This document shows, piece by piece, positions 1 through 7,409 of a DNA stretch of 25,332 nt (positions are counted from its first letter, which is position 1; the number at the start of each line of letters is the position of its first letter). The notes below the pieces were generated by a model, which saw only the letters and a list, made by a program, of their open reading frames with translations, did not search any database and was not told the DNA's origin. The translations under genes were made by a program, and so were the position numbers. Origin of the DNA: a virus; IMG/VR virus record IMGVR_UViG_3300023198_001275, positions 1 through 25,332 of that record; one strand, given 5' to 3'.

Positions 1-2
1 TA

Positions 3-1973
3 GATGTGCTACCAGAATTAACTGATTTAGAGGATTATTTTGTATATAGAGAGGTGACTGACGATGAGGAGCGATATGAGGAATTACTTGTAAGTACAAA
101 GGGTTATAAGGGTGATGATTTACAGGGTTACATTGAGTCAGAAATAAATGGTATGACGATTAATGGTTCGCCAATTACAGTTCACGATTTCATTAGAGAT
201 TATGCAGCTCAAATAAGGGTAGCTATTCCAATTCCACAATTAAAATCTTTATCTGAGAGAGCGATTAATTCTTTAATTGAGTCTGGCTATTTCATTAAAT
301 ATAACGACTCTGTTTCTGTATTAAACCCTAAGCAATTAAGGAGAAATGTTATTATAAAAAAAAGTAGCCCTAATAGCGTGTTTACTTATGACGAATTGAT
401 TTTGATTAATGACGAGGAGTATACTGAAAAGTACATTAATAAAATACATAATAGTGACCGCTTAAAGGTTTTATTTACGACTAAAAATGTAGAAGAGGCA
501 ATAAATTTTCTATTAGATAGACGACATATGTGGAATCCTTATGATGGTTATTTGGGTCATATATTTTCTAATATTATGAATGCTACTGTAAGACCAGAAC
601 AAACCTTGAAGAGATTATTTTCAGGTGAAATTAAGATTAATGGTACAATACTTTATGCATTCATTAAAAGATTAGATGAAGGTAAAAACCTTGAACCATT
701 GGTGTTAAAGTCATTAACATCAGAGATGATTAATGGATTTCATATTGATACTATATATACCCTTATACAGAGTTTTAATGAACCACAAAGTAGTGGTTAT
801 TTGATTCATAGGTTAATGACAGAAACGACACTTGGTAATAGGGATGTTGATTTAAATAACCCAAAACTTAAAGGTGGTAGAGTTTTTAAGAGTAGTGTTA
901 TGAAGTTTTACAGTTACTTACTTGAATATTCAAATATGTCTGATGTAAATACTATACTAGATATCATTTCTAATAATATTGATGAAGTAGATATTAGAAG
1001 TTTAGTACATGATTTAGGTCGTAATAGTGATATGCATAATACTGAACGTAAAGGTGGTGAACGAGGATTTTTCTCTAAAAGTTTAATGACTTTCCCTAAT
1101 ATTTATGATAAAATACATAGGGGAGATTGGGATATCATTATAAGAGATAGTATATTGAGTGGTGATGATGCGTTTGCTAATCAAGTTCTTGATGTAGTTT
1201 TTAGTAAATTTGAAATTTCCGATTTAAGTTGGGTTTTTAGGAATGTGCTTGACCAAGATAATATACCTGCTAAATATAAAGATAAAATAATTAATAAGCT
1301 CTTCGCCATTGGGGATTTATCTTTATCATTATTTACAGAGTGTATAAGGTATCATAGTAACCCAGAAATATTTTTAGATATAATATTATCCAATAGTGAT
1401 TTACGCTGGGCTTTTTATGAGGATTGGAATATAAGGGTTTTACTGAGAAAATCTAAAAACCCAGATAAGGTGATATTTAAATTATTACATGATACTGATT
1501 TTATGAAAAAGGTTGGTTATGAGCCTTTTTCGGATATGATGAAACTTCATAATGATACGGAAAAATTAATACATTATATCTTAAATAATAATACACTTAT
1601 ATTTAATTTCATTATCGTGTTTGATTATGTAGGGATACTCAACGTATTACAACACACTAAAAATAAAAATGAGCATGTATATAAGCTAATTAATAATGAT
1701 GTATTCAAAGATAGTGTCACATCGGGCATCTACCTTAAGTTAATAGATTATGTAGATGACCCAATGATACCTATACGTGCTTTGTTAAACAATAAAAGGT
1801 TAGTTAATAAAGATACTCACCCAAGGGACCTTAAGGTAATTTATGATGGTGTTGGTTGGAACCATGACTACCTTCTTAAGAAAGTAAAACGTTTATTTGA
1901 TGAAATGGGTTTGACCATGGAATCGGTTAAATCTAAGAAGTTAAGCCTTTCAGAGATATTTAAAAATTTATAG
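3..1973 (+). CDS. Large helical protein of unknown function, 5' end probably outside window
   Basis: I do not recognise this protein. The frame is open from the first bases of the window; the first possible start inside it is a GTG at position 6, but there is no upstream signal and the frame stays open before it, so the gene most likely begins upstream. At least 655 residues are visible. The product looks mostly alpha-helical with many Leu/Ile/Asn/Asp residues and no membrane segment or signal peptide. A Lys/Gly/Arg-rich stretch lies near residue 350. The second half (roughly residues 400-620) reads like irregular helical-repeat (armadillo/HEAT-like) sequence, which is only an impression. It ends in a basic tail. 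Its stop is followed at once by a late-type ATATTTATA motif serving the next gene. Confidence 0.6.
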   Translation, partial: DVLPELTDLEDYFVYREVTDDEERYEELLVSTKGYKGDDLQGYIESEINGMTINGSPITVHDFIRDYAAQIRVAIPIPQLKSLSERAINSLIESGYFIKYNDSVSVLNPKQLRRNVIIKKSSPNSVFTYDELILINDEEYTEKYINKIHNSDRLKVLFTTKNVEEAINFLLDRRHMWNPYDGYLGHIFSNIMNATVRPEQTLKRLFSGEIKINGTILYAFIKRLDEGKNLEPLVLKSLTSEMINGFHIDTIYTLIQSFNEPQSSGYLIHRLMTETTLGNRDVDLNNPKLKGGRVFKSSVMKFYSYLLEYSNMSDVNTILDIISNNIDEVDIRSLVHDLGRNSDMHNTERKGGERGFFSKSLMTFPNIYDKIHRGDWDIIIRDSILSGDDAFANQVLDVVFSKFEISDLSWVFRNVLDQDNIPAKYKDKIINKLFAIGDLSLSLFTECIRYHSNPEIFLDIILSNSDLRWAFYEDWNIRVLLRKSKNPDKVIFKLLHDTDFMKKVGYEPFSDMMKLHNDTEKLIHYILNNNTLIFNFIIVFDYVGILNVLQHTKNKNEHVYKLINNDVFKDSVTSGIYLKLIDYVDDPMIPIRALLNNKRLVNKDTHPRDLKVIYDGVGWNHDYLLKKVKRLFDEMGLTMESVKSKKLSLSEIFKNL

Positions 1974-1982
1974 ATATTTATA
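1974..1982 (+). promoter_or_regulatory. Putative late promoter motif ATATTTATA
   Basis: ATATTTATA lies 13 nt before the ATG at 1996 and matches the motif found before many plus-strand genes here. Its core TATTTATA is the reverse complement of the T4 late box TATAAATA. The promoter role is inferred from recurrence and position. Confidence 0.55.
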
Positions 1983-1995
1983 TAAAAATAAAAGA

Positions 1996-2457
1996 ATGAA
2001 ATTAATAATAACGGAGGACCAATTTAATAAGTTGCCAATGGGTGATAACCCTTCTAGTTCTAACATTTATGAAAGGGCTTGTATTGGTGCCAATCAGAAG
2101 TTAAACTCTATTTACCAGGAAATCAGTTTTATAACTGTTAAAGATTTGCTTGAGGGCAAGGGTAATCTTGGGAAGCTTGAGGATTCCGCTACAAAATATC
2201 ATGATGCTTGTAATAAATTACATCGTAAATTATATAATGAGACTAAGCCATCGACTGAAGAAGAGTACTGGAGAAATGAGGTAGCTATTGAGGATAAAAG
2301 AAATCAATTAGATGATTTATTAAGACCTGTATATGACAAGTATACCTTAATTACTGACGTCATCTATGATTTACAGCAAATATATTATAAGCATGTTGAA
2401 GAGAATAATGTTGATTTGAATGGTATCTTTGGTGATATCAGAACTATTGACGTTTAA
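1996..2457 (+). CDS. Unknown protein with N-terminal ITE-type tag
   Basis: A 153-residue protein of no family known to me. It begins MKLIITEDQFNKL, the short tag shared in variant form by several other proteins in this window, which may be a capsid-targeting peptide cleaved after I-T-E. The rest is strongly helical and charged, with a probable coiled coil between about residues 60 and 130, and no Cys cluster or membrane segment. A late-type motif lies 13 nt upstream of the ATG, which fits a virion-associated or late product. Its 3' end overlaps the convergent nuclease-like gene by 14 bp. Confidence 0.65.
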   Translation: MKLIITEDQFNKLPMGDNPSSSNIYERACIGANQKLNSIYQEISFITVKDLLEGKGNLGKLEDSATKYHDACNKLHRKLYNETKPSTEEEYWRNEVAIEDKRNQLDDLLRPVYDKYTLITDVIYDLQQIYYKHVEENNVDLNGIFGDIRTIDV

Positions 2458-2905
2458 CTTTCCTTACAATGAAGTGTTTTTTATATTGATATCTAGGCAA
2501 CAGCCATCCTTTTGTATTTGAACCAGCGTCTCCTGAGAATTCAGTTTTAGGGATATTGTTATCCATAAGTAATTGTTTAAGTACATCTGTTTGAATATAC
2601 CATATTTGTCTAAGATGTTCATAATACGTAACAAACCATTTGGCTTCAGTAACAATAATTCCAGAACCCTTTCCCCTACATTCGTATTCAATGAATAAAT
2701 TACCAGTATCATTTTCTGGTTTACAGAAAACATCTGTTTTTATTTCATATTTAATTTCTTCATTATTGATGTTCATAATTACATCATAACGATTATCTTT
2801 ATTATCTGTTATAAAGGTTGCGCCTATTGATTCTAGGTCTTTAATTACCACTGTTTCACCGTGTTCACCCACAACGATATCTTTAGTGAAGTTGTACTCT
2901 GCCAT
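2444..2905 (-). CDS. PD-(D/E)XK nuclease-like protein
   Basis: This 153-residue protein has the arrangement of a small PD-(D/E)XK nuclease: Glu residues in a first helix (GEHGE, residues 13-17), an Asp at the end of a strand (D41 in RYDV), then E54-x-K56 in EIKTD. Downstream GNLFIEYECRGKGSGI (about 68-83) resembles conserved sequence in phage and resolvase-like members, where the Glu after the N-L/F-I pair is conserved. Probable role: DNA cleavage in recombination, repair or host DNA breakdown; the substrate cannot be read from sequence. It has its own Bacteroidota-type promoter (TATATTTG, 2930-2923) and converges on the previous gene, so it is likely expressed early. Confidence 0.6.
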   Translation of the reverse strand: MAEYNFTKDIVVGEHGETVVIKDLESIGATFITDNKDNRYDVIMNINNEEIKYEIKTDVFCKPENDTGNLFIEYECRGKGSGIIVTEAKWFVTYYEHLRQIWYIQTDVLKQLLMDNNIPKTEFSGDAGSNTKGWLLPRYQYKKHFIVRKVKRQ

Positions 2906-2922
2906 TTTTATTTTAATTTATA

Positions 2923-2953
2923 CAAATATACTAAAATTTAAAACAAAAATCAA
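2923..2953 (-). promoter_or_regulatory. Bacteroidota-type promoter (TTG-N20-TATATTTG)
   Basis: On the minus strand a TATATTTG (2930-2923) fits the Bacteroidota -7 consensus TAnnTTTG, with TTG (2953-2951) 20 bp upstream. It drives the PD-(D/E)XK-like gene. Confidence 0.65.
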
Positions 2954-2962
2954 GTATTTATT
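2954..2962 (+). promoter_or_regulatory. Putative late promoter motif GTATTTATT
   Basis: A variant of the ATATTTAT motif, 14 nt before the ATG at 2977. Confidence 0.4.
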
Positions 2963-2976
2963 ATAAAAGAACTTTA

Positions 2977-3243
2977 ATGTGTGAAAAAACCAAAAGGAAG
3001 ATAGATAGAGCTACCATTCTTTATAAAATATTCTTAATATCTATGATATTTACTCAAGTATATCCAATTATTTTTGTGTTGATACCATGGGAAGCAATAT
3101 TGGTACATTGCACTATCGCCATATACTTACTGTTTAGATATTATATGTTGGTTCGAATGAGAAAAAGGGCTATTAATTTAGATTTGACCCTTACGGAGTT
3201 TTTACAAGAGCGTGAAAATTGTGTTTCGGATAGTAAATACTAA
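2977..3243 (+). CDS. Small protein with two predicted membrane helices
   Basis: An 88-residue protein of unknown function. Residues about 15-37 (ILYKIFLISMIFTQVYPIIF) and about 40-60 (IPWEAILVHCTIAIYLLFRY) are two hydrophobic segments with a short loop. Basic residues at the N-terminus and after the second helix (RMRKR) suggest both ends face the cytoplasm. Holin, antiholin or superinfection-exclusion roles are possible for a small two-helix phage protein, but nothing specific supports one. A late-type motif precedes it. Its stop overlaps the stop of the convergent minus-strand gene. Confidence 0.6.
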   Translation: MCEKTKRKIDRATILYKIFLISMIFTQVYPIIFVLIPWEAILVHCTIAIYLLFRYYMLVRMRKRAINLDLTLTEFLQERENCVSDSKY

Positions 3244-3611
3244 TACTTTTTAGGTTTACCAAACCAAGTAACACTCTTTTTACTTGAAGGTAAAGATTTC
3301 TTAAGTGGTAGTTTATTTGACTTTGTATGTACAGTGTTTAATACTGGACATGATTTTATAAAATCCATAACTATCATCATTGAGTCTTTCTGATTGCAAC
3401 CGAATACTTTGGTAATTAACTCAATAAGGTCTGCAACCACCAATTCTGAGTCTATTCCTTGCGACCATTTATATGATTTTTCATGATTTCTAATGTAACC
3501 TTCTGTAATGCAAATCACACGGGTCCACTTACCAGAATTATTTTTAATCTTTTTAACACTAAAATCTTCGATTAGAAAATTATTAATGAGTTTTTTTGAA
3601 TCTTGAGTCAT
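3240..3611 (-). CDS. Unknown 123-residue protein
   Basis: Not recognised. The first two thirds look folded (mixed alpha/beta, with a WTRVICITEGYIRNH strand-like region); the last 30 residues are basic and low-complexity (KSNKLPLKKSLPSSKKS), typical of a nucleic-acid-binding or disordered tail. A late-type motif AATATTTATC lies upstream on the minus strand. It converges with the two-helix membrane gene and overlaps its stop by 4 bp. Confidence 0.55.
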   Translation of the reverse strand: MTQDSKKLINNFLIEDFSVKKIKNNSGKWTRVICITEGYIRNHEKSYKWSQGIDSELVVADLIELITKVFGCNQKDSMMIVMDFIKSCPVLNTVHTKSNKLPLKKSLPSSKKSVTWFGKPKKY

Positions 3612-3630
3612 TTTATGAATAATTATATAT

Positions 3631-3639
3631 GATAAATAT
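3631..3639 (-). promoter_or_regulatory. Putative late promoter motif ATATTTATC
   Basis: Minus-strand ATATTTATC, 19 nt before the ATG at 3611. It overlaps the -33 element of the plus-strand promoter at 3639-3670. Confidence 0.4.
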
Positions 3640-3670
3640 TTGTTTTATAAGTAAAAAATTCGTATATTTG
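3639..3670 (+). promoter_or_regulatory. Bacteroidota-type promoter (TTTG-N20-TATATTTG)
   Basis: TTTG (3639-3642), 20 bp spacer, TATATTTG (3663-3670), followed 16 nt later by the ATG at 3687. This is a close match to the Bacteroidota housekeeping promoter. Confidence 0.7.
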
Positions 3671-3686
3671 TAAAAAATAAAGATTA

Positions 3687-4016
3687 ATGAAAAAATCAAC
3701 TTACATACCCAATGATAATTTTGAGGTATCGGTATTCATAACACTGACCGAATTTTGTCATGATAAGGCAAGTCGTAGTGGGTTTACTAATTTAAATCGG
3801 TGGGGTTTGTATTACCGAAATCAAATTGTTGGTAATGCAGATTTAAAGGGTATCTCCAAACAGTTATCAGCGTTATATACATCTATGAGTAGGATGTACG
3901 CTTTAACTGTAAAAGAGATAAGCACATTCATCATTCTTTATTTCAAGCATAATATGTGGAGGTTTTATGAGCCATTACTAAATGCGAGAAAAGCCTATAC
4001 TGGCTCTTTTTATTAA
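3687..4016 (+). CDS. Unknown 109-residue protein
   Basis: Not recognised. The sequence is rich in aromatic and basic residues (WGLYYRNQ, YFKHNMWRFYEP) with a likely helical middle section. There is no membrane segment, signal peptide or Cys motif. A host-type promoter directly upstream suggests early expression, and the thioredoxin gene follows 41 nt downstream with no clear promoter of its own, so the two may be co-transcribed. Confidence 0.55.
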   Translation: MKKSTYIPNDNFEVSVFITLTEFCHDKASRSGFTNLNRWGLYYRNQIVGNADLKGISKQLSALYTSMSRMYALTVKEISTFIILYFKHNMWRFYEPLLNARKAYTGSFY

Positions 4017-4057
4017 ACAAGTAAAATAATTAAAAAAAATTTAAAAAAAGTAAATTT

Positions 4058-4369
4058 ATGGTAGAAACGATAACCAACACGAATATTAGTAGTGTTTTAA
4101 AAGAAAATGAAATCACAATAATTGATTTCTGGGCAGAATGGTGTGGACCTTGCAGAATGTTAGGGCCAATTATTAATGATGTAGCTGAAAAAAACAATGA
4201 TGTTTTGGTTGGTAAGGTAAATGTGGATGACAATAGCGATTTGTCAGTAGAGTATGGGGTTAGAAATATCCCTACGTTAGTATTTGTTAAAAATGGTAAA
4301 GTTGCTGGACGGTTAGTAGGAGTTAGTTCAGCGGTACAGATTCAAAAAGTAATAGACTCTTTAAAATAA
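4058..4369 (+). CDS. Thioredoxin
   Basis: A complete 103-residue thioredoxin. The active site WCGPC is at residues 28-32 inside the family-typical FWAEWCGPCRMLGP, and the cis-proline is P72 (NIPTLV). Length is that of a classic single-domain thioredoxin. It would reduce disulfides in the cytoplasm; in T4-like phages thioredoxin/glutaredoxin genes usually supply electrons to ribonucleotide reductase for DNA precursor synthesis, but no reductase gene is in this window. A strong rho-independent terminator follows, so it ends the transcript begun before 3687. Confidence 0.93.
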   Translation: MVETITNTNISSVLKENEITIIDFWAEWCGPCRMLGPIINDVAEKNNDVLVGKVNVDDNSDLSVEYGVRNIPTLVFVKNGKVAGRLVGVSSAVQIQKVIDSLK

Positions 4370-4386
4370 AGGGTAAATTATGTTAG

Positions 4387-4414
4387 AAAAAGCCCCTTTT
4401 TAGGGGTTTTTTTA
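4387..4414 (+). terminator. Rho-independent terminator
   Basis: Stem AAAAAGCCCC / GGGGTTTTTT with a short T-rich loop and a T tract, directly after the thioredoxin gene. Confidence 0.85.
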
Positions 4415-4424
4415 GTTTATATAG

Positions 4425-4433
4425 ATATTTATT
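4425..4433 (+). promoter_or_regulatory. Putative late promoter motif ATATTTATT
   Basis: ATATTTATT ends only 3 nt before the annotated ATG at 4437. If it acts like a T4 -10 late box, transcription would begin at or after this ATG, so either the mRNA is leaderless or the next ATG (4452) is used. Confidence 0.5.
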
Positions 4434-4436
4434 AAT

Positions 4437-4772
4437 ATGAAGAAAAAATTAATGGTAACAGAACGTCAATTGGCATTGATAACTAAGGAAATCAATGAGA
4501 CCAATAGCAATGTTAGATTGCGTAATAAAATTCAAGATTTTCTTGAGGCTGATTATGAACCATCTGGTGGAGTTAAAAATATTGCCAATGAGTTTTATAG
4601 TACGGCTTTGATTAAAAAGAAAATTGATGGTGAATTAATTACTCCACAAGCATTATGTGATTACCTAACAAATAAATTTGACGGGTTAAAAAAGAAAGAA
4701 ATTATAGATAGTATAGAGGGTTGGTTTTACGATGATTATAACCGTGAAACTGGATTACGAAAGAAAGTATAA
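4437..4772 (+). CDS. Unknown protein with N-terminal VTE-type tag
   Basis: A 111-residue protein opening with MKKKLMVTERQLALI, a variant of the shared tag seen at 1996 and inside the 7439 gene. The remainder is mostly helical (residues 20-100) with charged residues and no recognisable domain. Two starts are possible: ATG 4437 and ATG 4452, which would begin MVTERQL and remove the basic leader. A late-type motif sits immediately upstream and a terminator follows, so this is a single-gene unit bracketed by terminators. A virion-packaged role is inferred from the tag only. Confidence 0.6.
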   Translation: MKKKLMVTERQLALITKEINETNSNVRLRNKIQDFLEADYEPSGGVKNIANEFYSTALIKKKIDGELITPQALCDYLTNKFDGLKKKEIIDSIEGWFYDDYNRETGLRKKV

Positions 4773-4787
4773 GTAATTGTAAAAAAA

Positions 4788-4835
4788 AAACAAACCCTAT
4801 TGGCCTAATATCAAGCTAATAGGTTTTTTTTTGAA
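4788..4835 (+). terminator. Probable rho-independent terminator
   Basis: An imperfect hairpin (AAACCCTATTGGC pairing with GCTAATAGGTTT, one bulge and one mismatch) followed by nine T, after the 4437 gene. Confidence 0.7.
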
Positions 4836-4863
4836 ATATAGGTAAAGGTTGGTTGAAAATTTG

Positions 4864-4872
4864 ATATTTATA
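4864..4872 (+). promoter_or_regulatory. Putative late promoter motif ATATTTATA
   Basis: ATATTTATA, 33 nt before the GTG start at 4906. Confidence 0.5.
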
Positions 4873-4905
4873 TATAAGATAAATTAAATAATTAAATTTA
4901 ATATT

Positions 4906-5226
4906 GTGAGAGTAAACAACGACAACAACGCTTTGGTTGGAAGGAATTCAACTAAAGATTCTTTAAAAATTAGTACATTAACATTCTGGGATGAAAACGA
5001 AATCGAAAGGGGAATTACATATGATAGTATCCTACAAGATTTAACAGATTTAAATTATAGTCATTATATAAGCGAGTTAGATTATAGACTCAATGATGGG
5101 GAAAATATAAATGAAGTTTTAATCTCAATTATAACCAAAAATAAAGACACTAAATCGACCATAGGTTATCATCAGAATATAATCCAGCATTATTTAAACC
5201 AAGATTTCATGAAATTGTTCGAATAA
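4906..5226 (+). CDS. Unknown 106-residue protein, GTG start
   Basis: Not recognised. The only plausible start is GTG (MRVNNDNNALVG), as no in-frame ATG lies nearby. An Asn-rich N-terminus is followed by an acidic, probably helical body (about residues 30-105). No membrane segment or metal motif. It is preceded by a late-type motif and followed after 2 nt by the -33 element of the LRR gene's promoter. Confidence 0.5.
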   Translation: MRVNNDNNALVGRNSTKDSLKISTLTFWDENEIERGITYDSILQDLTDLNYSHYISELDYRLNDGENINEVLISIITKNKDTKSTIGYHQNIIQHYLNQDFMKLFE

Positions 5227-5228
5227 AA

Positions 5229-5260
5229 TTTGTTTTATTGATTTATTTTTCGTACATTTG
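5229..5260 (+). promoter_or_regulatory. Bacteroidota-type promoter (TTTG-N20-TACATTTG)
   Basis: TTTG (5229-5232), 20 bp spacer, TACATTTG (5253-5260), 17 nt before the ATG at 5278. Confidence 0.72.
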
Positions 5261-5277
5261 CACATATATTAGAATGA

Positions 5278-6720
5278 ATGAAAAAAAATAAATCAATTGA
5301 GCGTATTTCGTTCCTTGCTGAAAAGTTTAACGTATTCACAAATGATGAGTATGATGAGCTAACGGAAAAGGATGGTGTGATATTAGTGGAAGGAAATGCA
5401 ACTATGGGAGTTATCGCATTATATACCGTTAAAAAGTATGATAATGGTGATTTAAAGGTAGATGACCATAATAATACAATTTCTAATTGGATTGGTATTC
5501 ATGAGAATGTGTTTGTCAATATGGTTCAATCTGACCCTACGGTAAACAAAATTTATGTTCAATGGATGCTTTCAGTATTCACTAATTATTTGAAGAAGGG
5601 TCAAGTGACGTTTGCCAAGAGGTTTGCGTGTGAGGATTTACCGCAAGCTAAAGAATATCTTGAGTTATTCGATGGTAATAAGTTTAAGAAAGCATTCAAG
5701 AGGATGTGTAGCGCTAATTTTGCGTTTAATAGTATTGCTGACCCGTCTAATATTAATCAGTATAAGAATCTAAGTCAGTTATTTGATGCTGTTGACCCTT
5801 ATATTGAGCGAGATGTTTCAAATCTAGAGCGTGGATTGGCTGGGTTTGTTAAAAGTGGTGAAGCTGAAATCCCATTCAAGGATAGGAATTTTACAGTTTA
5901 CACACCATTTACGAAAGAAGCTAGTGCTGTATTATCATCATTTACTAGTTGGTGTACATCTAAGCTTAGTTATAGCAACCACGAAGGGTATACCAATCAG
6001 AAAACTCCAATGGGTACTAAATCGAAATTGTATATTATCTTTGATAATAATTTCTTTTTACCAGAAGAGGACCCAAATCATTCAGATGGTTTATGGCAGT
6101 TGCATGTCGAGAGTGGGCAACTACAGAATAAATCTAATAGTTCAGAGCCTAACTTTGTTGCTAAGGTATTGGATAAGAGTGAAGGTCTTAGTGAGTATTT
6201 TTATGACTTGCTAATGAAAATGGCTAGGATGGGTAGCAACAAGATTAATGAGAATGTATATGCATCACGATTGGTTAATTTCGGGTTTAGTGATATATTA
6301 TTTGAGATAATCGAAAAGAATGTCGATAAGATACAATTTATGAATCAAAATTTAAAAAAGATTCCAGATATGACAAAATTTAAGAATTTAAATTCGTTGT
6401 ATTTATATAATGTTAAATTAGAAGAGTTGCACGATTCGGTAAGTAAGTTAAAAAAATTAAATACTTTATCATTACCGAATAATAAATTAAAGACAATACC
6501 TAGAGGTGTTTGTTATTTAAAAAATCTAACATCTATTAATTTAGTTGGGAATAAAATAGAATCACTTCCCGATGAATTAGGAAAGTTAGATAGAAAAAAT
6601 GGAGGTGGGTTAATTCGTATAGCCTTTGGTCAAAAAGAAGTTTCAAAGGAAATTTTAGCCAAAGCACGAAAGTTATTACCTACCACCGAGATAGTAGAAT
6701 TTGATAACACAAAAGGCTAA
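5278..6720 (+). CDS. Leucine-rich-repeat protein with a WCTS-type phage domain
   Basis: A 480-residue, at least two-part protein. Residues about 200-300 hold a pattern I have seen in other large-phage proteins: a WCT(S/A) motif (225-228), then LYIIF (251-255) and WQLHVESGQL (273-282); its function is unknown to me. Residues about 352-437 contain four leucine-rich repeats (for example LKKIPDMTKFKNLNSLYLY, then L-x-x-L-x-L-x-x-N-x-L units), which form a solenoid used for protein binding. The N-terminal 200 residues are unassigned. It has no signal peptide. A host-type promoter suggests early expression, so an intracellular host-interaction role is a reasonable guess. A weak AT-only hairpin with a T run follows the stop. 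Confidence 0.7.
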   Translation: MKKNKSIERISFLAEKFNVFTNDEYDELTEKDGVILVEGNATMGVIALYTVKKYDNGDLKVDDHNNTISNWIGIHENVFVNMVQSDPTVNKIYVQWMLSVFTNYLKKGQVTFAKRFACEDLPQAKEYLELFDGNKFKKAFKRMCSANFAFNSIADPSNINQYKNLSQLFDAVDPYIERDVSNLERGLAGFVKSGEAEIPFKDRNFTVYTPFTKEASAVLSSFTSWCTSKLSYSNHEGYTNQKTPMGTKSKLYIIFDNNFFLPEEDPNHSDGLWQLHVESGQLQNKSNSSEPNFVAKVLDKSEGLSEYFYDLLMKMARMGSNKINENVYASRLVNFGFSDILFEIIEKNVDKIQFMNQNLKKIPDMTKFKNLNSLYLYNVKLEELHDSVSKLKKLNTLSLPNNKLKTIPRGVCYLKNLTSINLVGNKIESLPDELGKLDRKNGGGLIRIAFGQKEVSKEILAKARKLLPTTEIVEFDNTKG

Positions 6721-6723
6721 TAA

Positions 6724-6746
6724 AATAAACCCTCTTTATTTTTTTA
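6724..6746 (+). terminator. Weak possible terminator
   Basis: AAATAAA / TTTATTT stem with a CCCTC loop and a following T run. The stem is all A/T, so the terminator call is weak. Confidence 0.35.
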
Positions 6747-6778
6747 GTTAATAATGTATAATTAGAGAAATAGAAATT

Positions 6779-7309
6779 ATGGAAGAAAACAAAATCTTAT
6801 GGAAGAGGGTTCACCACGGAAACATAAATGAACCTTTAATCGACTACTTAGAAAAGTTAGTTGAGGAACAACACGAATTAGGTAACAGTATTAAAATATG
6901 TGTTGGAACTGATTCACAAAAAAGAGGTAAAGGGTACAAGTACGCTATTGCTATTATTTTTGAGATGAAACAACCTATGGGAATGGTTGGTGGTGTTATG
7001 ACTTATAAGGGTCTTGGTGCTAAGGTTATTTCAGGTACATTCGTAGAGAAAATCAGACCGAGTCTTCAAGAAAGAATGCTTAAAGAGGTGCAATTATCAA
7101 TTGATGTTGGGTATAACATTCTTCCACTGGTTGAGTTGTATGATATTGACATGGAAATCCATGCCGATGTTAACCCTAACCCAATGGCTGGGTCTCACGT
7201 AGCATTGAAACAAGCAATGGGATTCATTGAAGGTATGGGATTCAACTGTAAGGTTAAGCCCGAAGCGTATGCAGCTTCGACAGGCGCAGATAAGATGTGT
7301 AATACCTAA
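6779..7309 (+). CDS. YkuK/DUF458-like RNase H-fold protein
   Basis: A 176-residue protein matching the YkuK/DUF458 family of predicted RNase H-fold nucleases. Visible hallmarks: GTDSQ (residues 43-47), a conserved Glu in the helix LKEVQLSID (E103), HADVNPNP with D130, and KPEAYAASTGADK at the end with D171. D45, E103, D130 and D171 would form a metal-binding acidic cluster typical of the fold. Substrate is unknown. The very end is unusual: the last 13 codons and the stop are repeated in frame at 7340-7381 with mostly synonymous or conservative changes, and the two copies flank a perfect 16-bp inverted repeat. No clear promoter is seen directly upstream. Confidence 0.75.
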   Translation: MEENKILWKRVHHGNINEPLIDYLEKLVEEQHELGNSIKICVGTDSQKRGKGYKYAIAIIFEMKQPMGMVGGVMTYKGLGAKVISGTFVEKIRPSLQERMLKEVQLSIDVGYNILPLVELYDIDMEIHADVNPNPMAGSHVALKQAMGFIEGMGFNCKVKPEAYAASTGADKMCNT

Positions 7310-7341
7310 CTATTAATATCTTTACTATTAATAGTTAGGTA
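7303..7341 (+). repeat. Perfect 16-bp inverted repeat at a gene end
   Basis: TACCTAACTATTAATA (7303-7318), loop TCTTTAC, and its exact reverse complement (7326-7341). The left arm contains the stop codon of the YkuK-like gene. The stem is followed by coding-like sequence, not a T run, so it is not a normal terminator. Confidence 0.85.
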
Positions 7342-7381
7342 TGCCTCAAGCTCAGGGGTCGATAAAATATGTAATAGCTAA
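7340..7381 (+). pseudogene. Duplicate 3' end of the YkuK-like gene
   Basis: Thirteen codons and a stop (reading YASSSGVDKICNS) align one-to-one with the last codons of the upstream gene (YAASTGADKMCNT). The segment is in the same frame, 72 bp downstream, and most differences are synonymous or conservative. No stop lies between the two copies other than the first TAA. It looks like a remnant or alternative 3' end. Confidence 0.7.
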
Positions 7382-7400
7382 TCTTTTTTAGAATTATTTT

Positions 7401-7409
7401 ATATTTATT
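7401..7409 (+). promoter_or_regulatory. Putative late promoter motif ATATTTATT
   Basis: ATATTTATT, 29 nt before the ATG at 7439. Confidence 0.5.

Noticed and set aside
4030-4233. 67-codon open frame opposite thioredoxin
   Set aside because: Antisense to a confident thioredoxin gene.
5831-6214. 127-codon open frame inside the LRR gene
   Set aside because: It overlaps the WCTS domain in another frame, with basic Leu/His-rich shadow composition and no start signal.
7303-7341. The 16-bp hairpin as a rho-independent terminator
   Set aside because: AT-rich stem with no following T tract, and it is followed by coding-like sequence.
7268-7381. A T4 gene 60-type ribosome bypass as the main explanation of the duplicated gene end
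   Set aside because: The first copy already completes the protein with its own stop, so bypass is not needed; kept only as an alternative in the finding.
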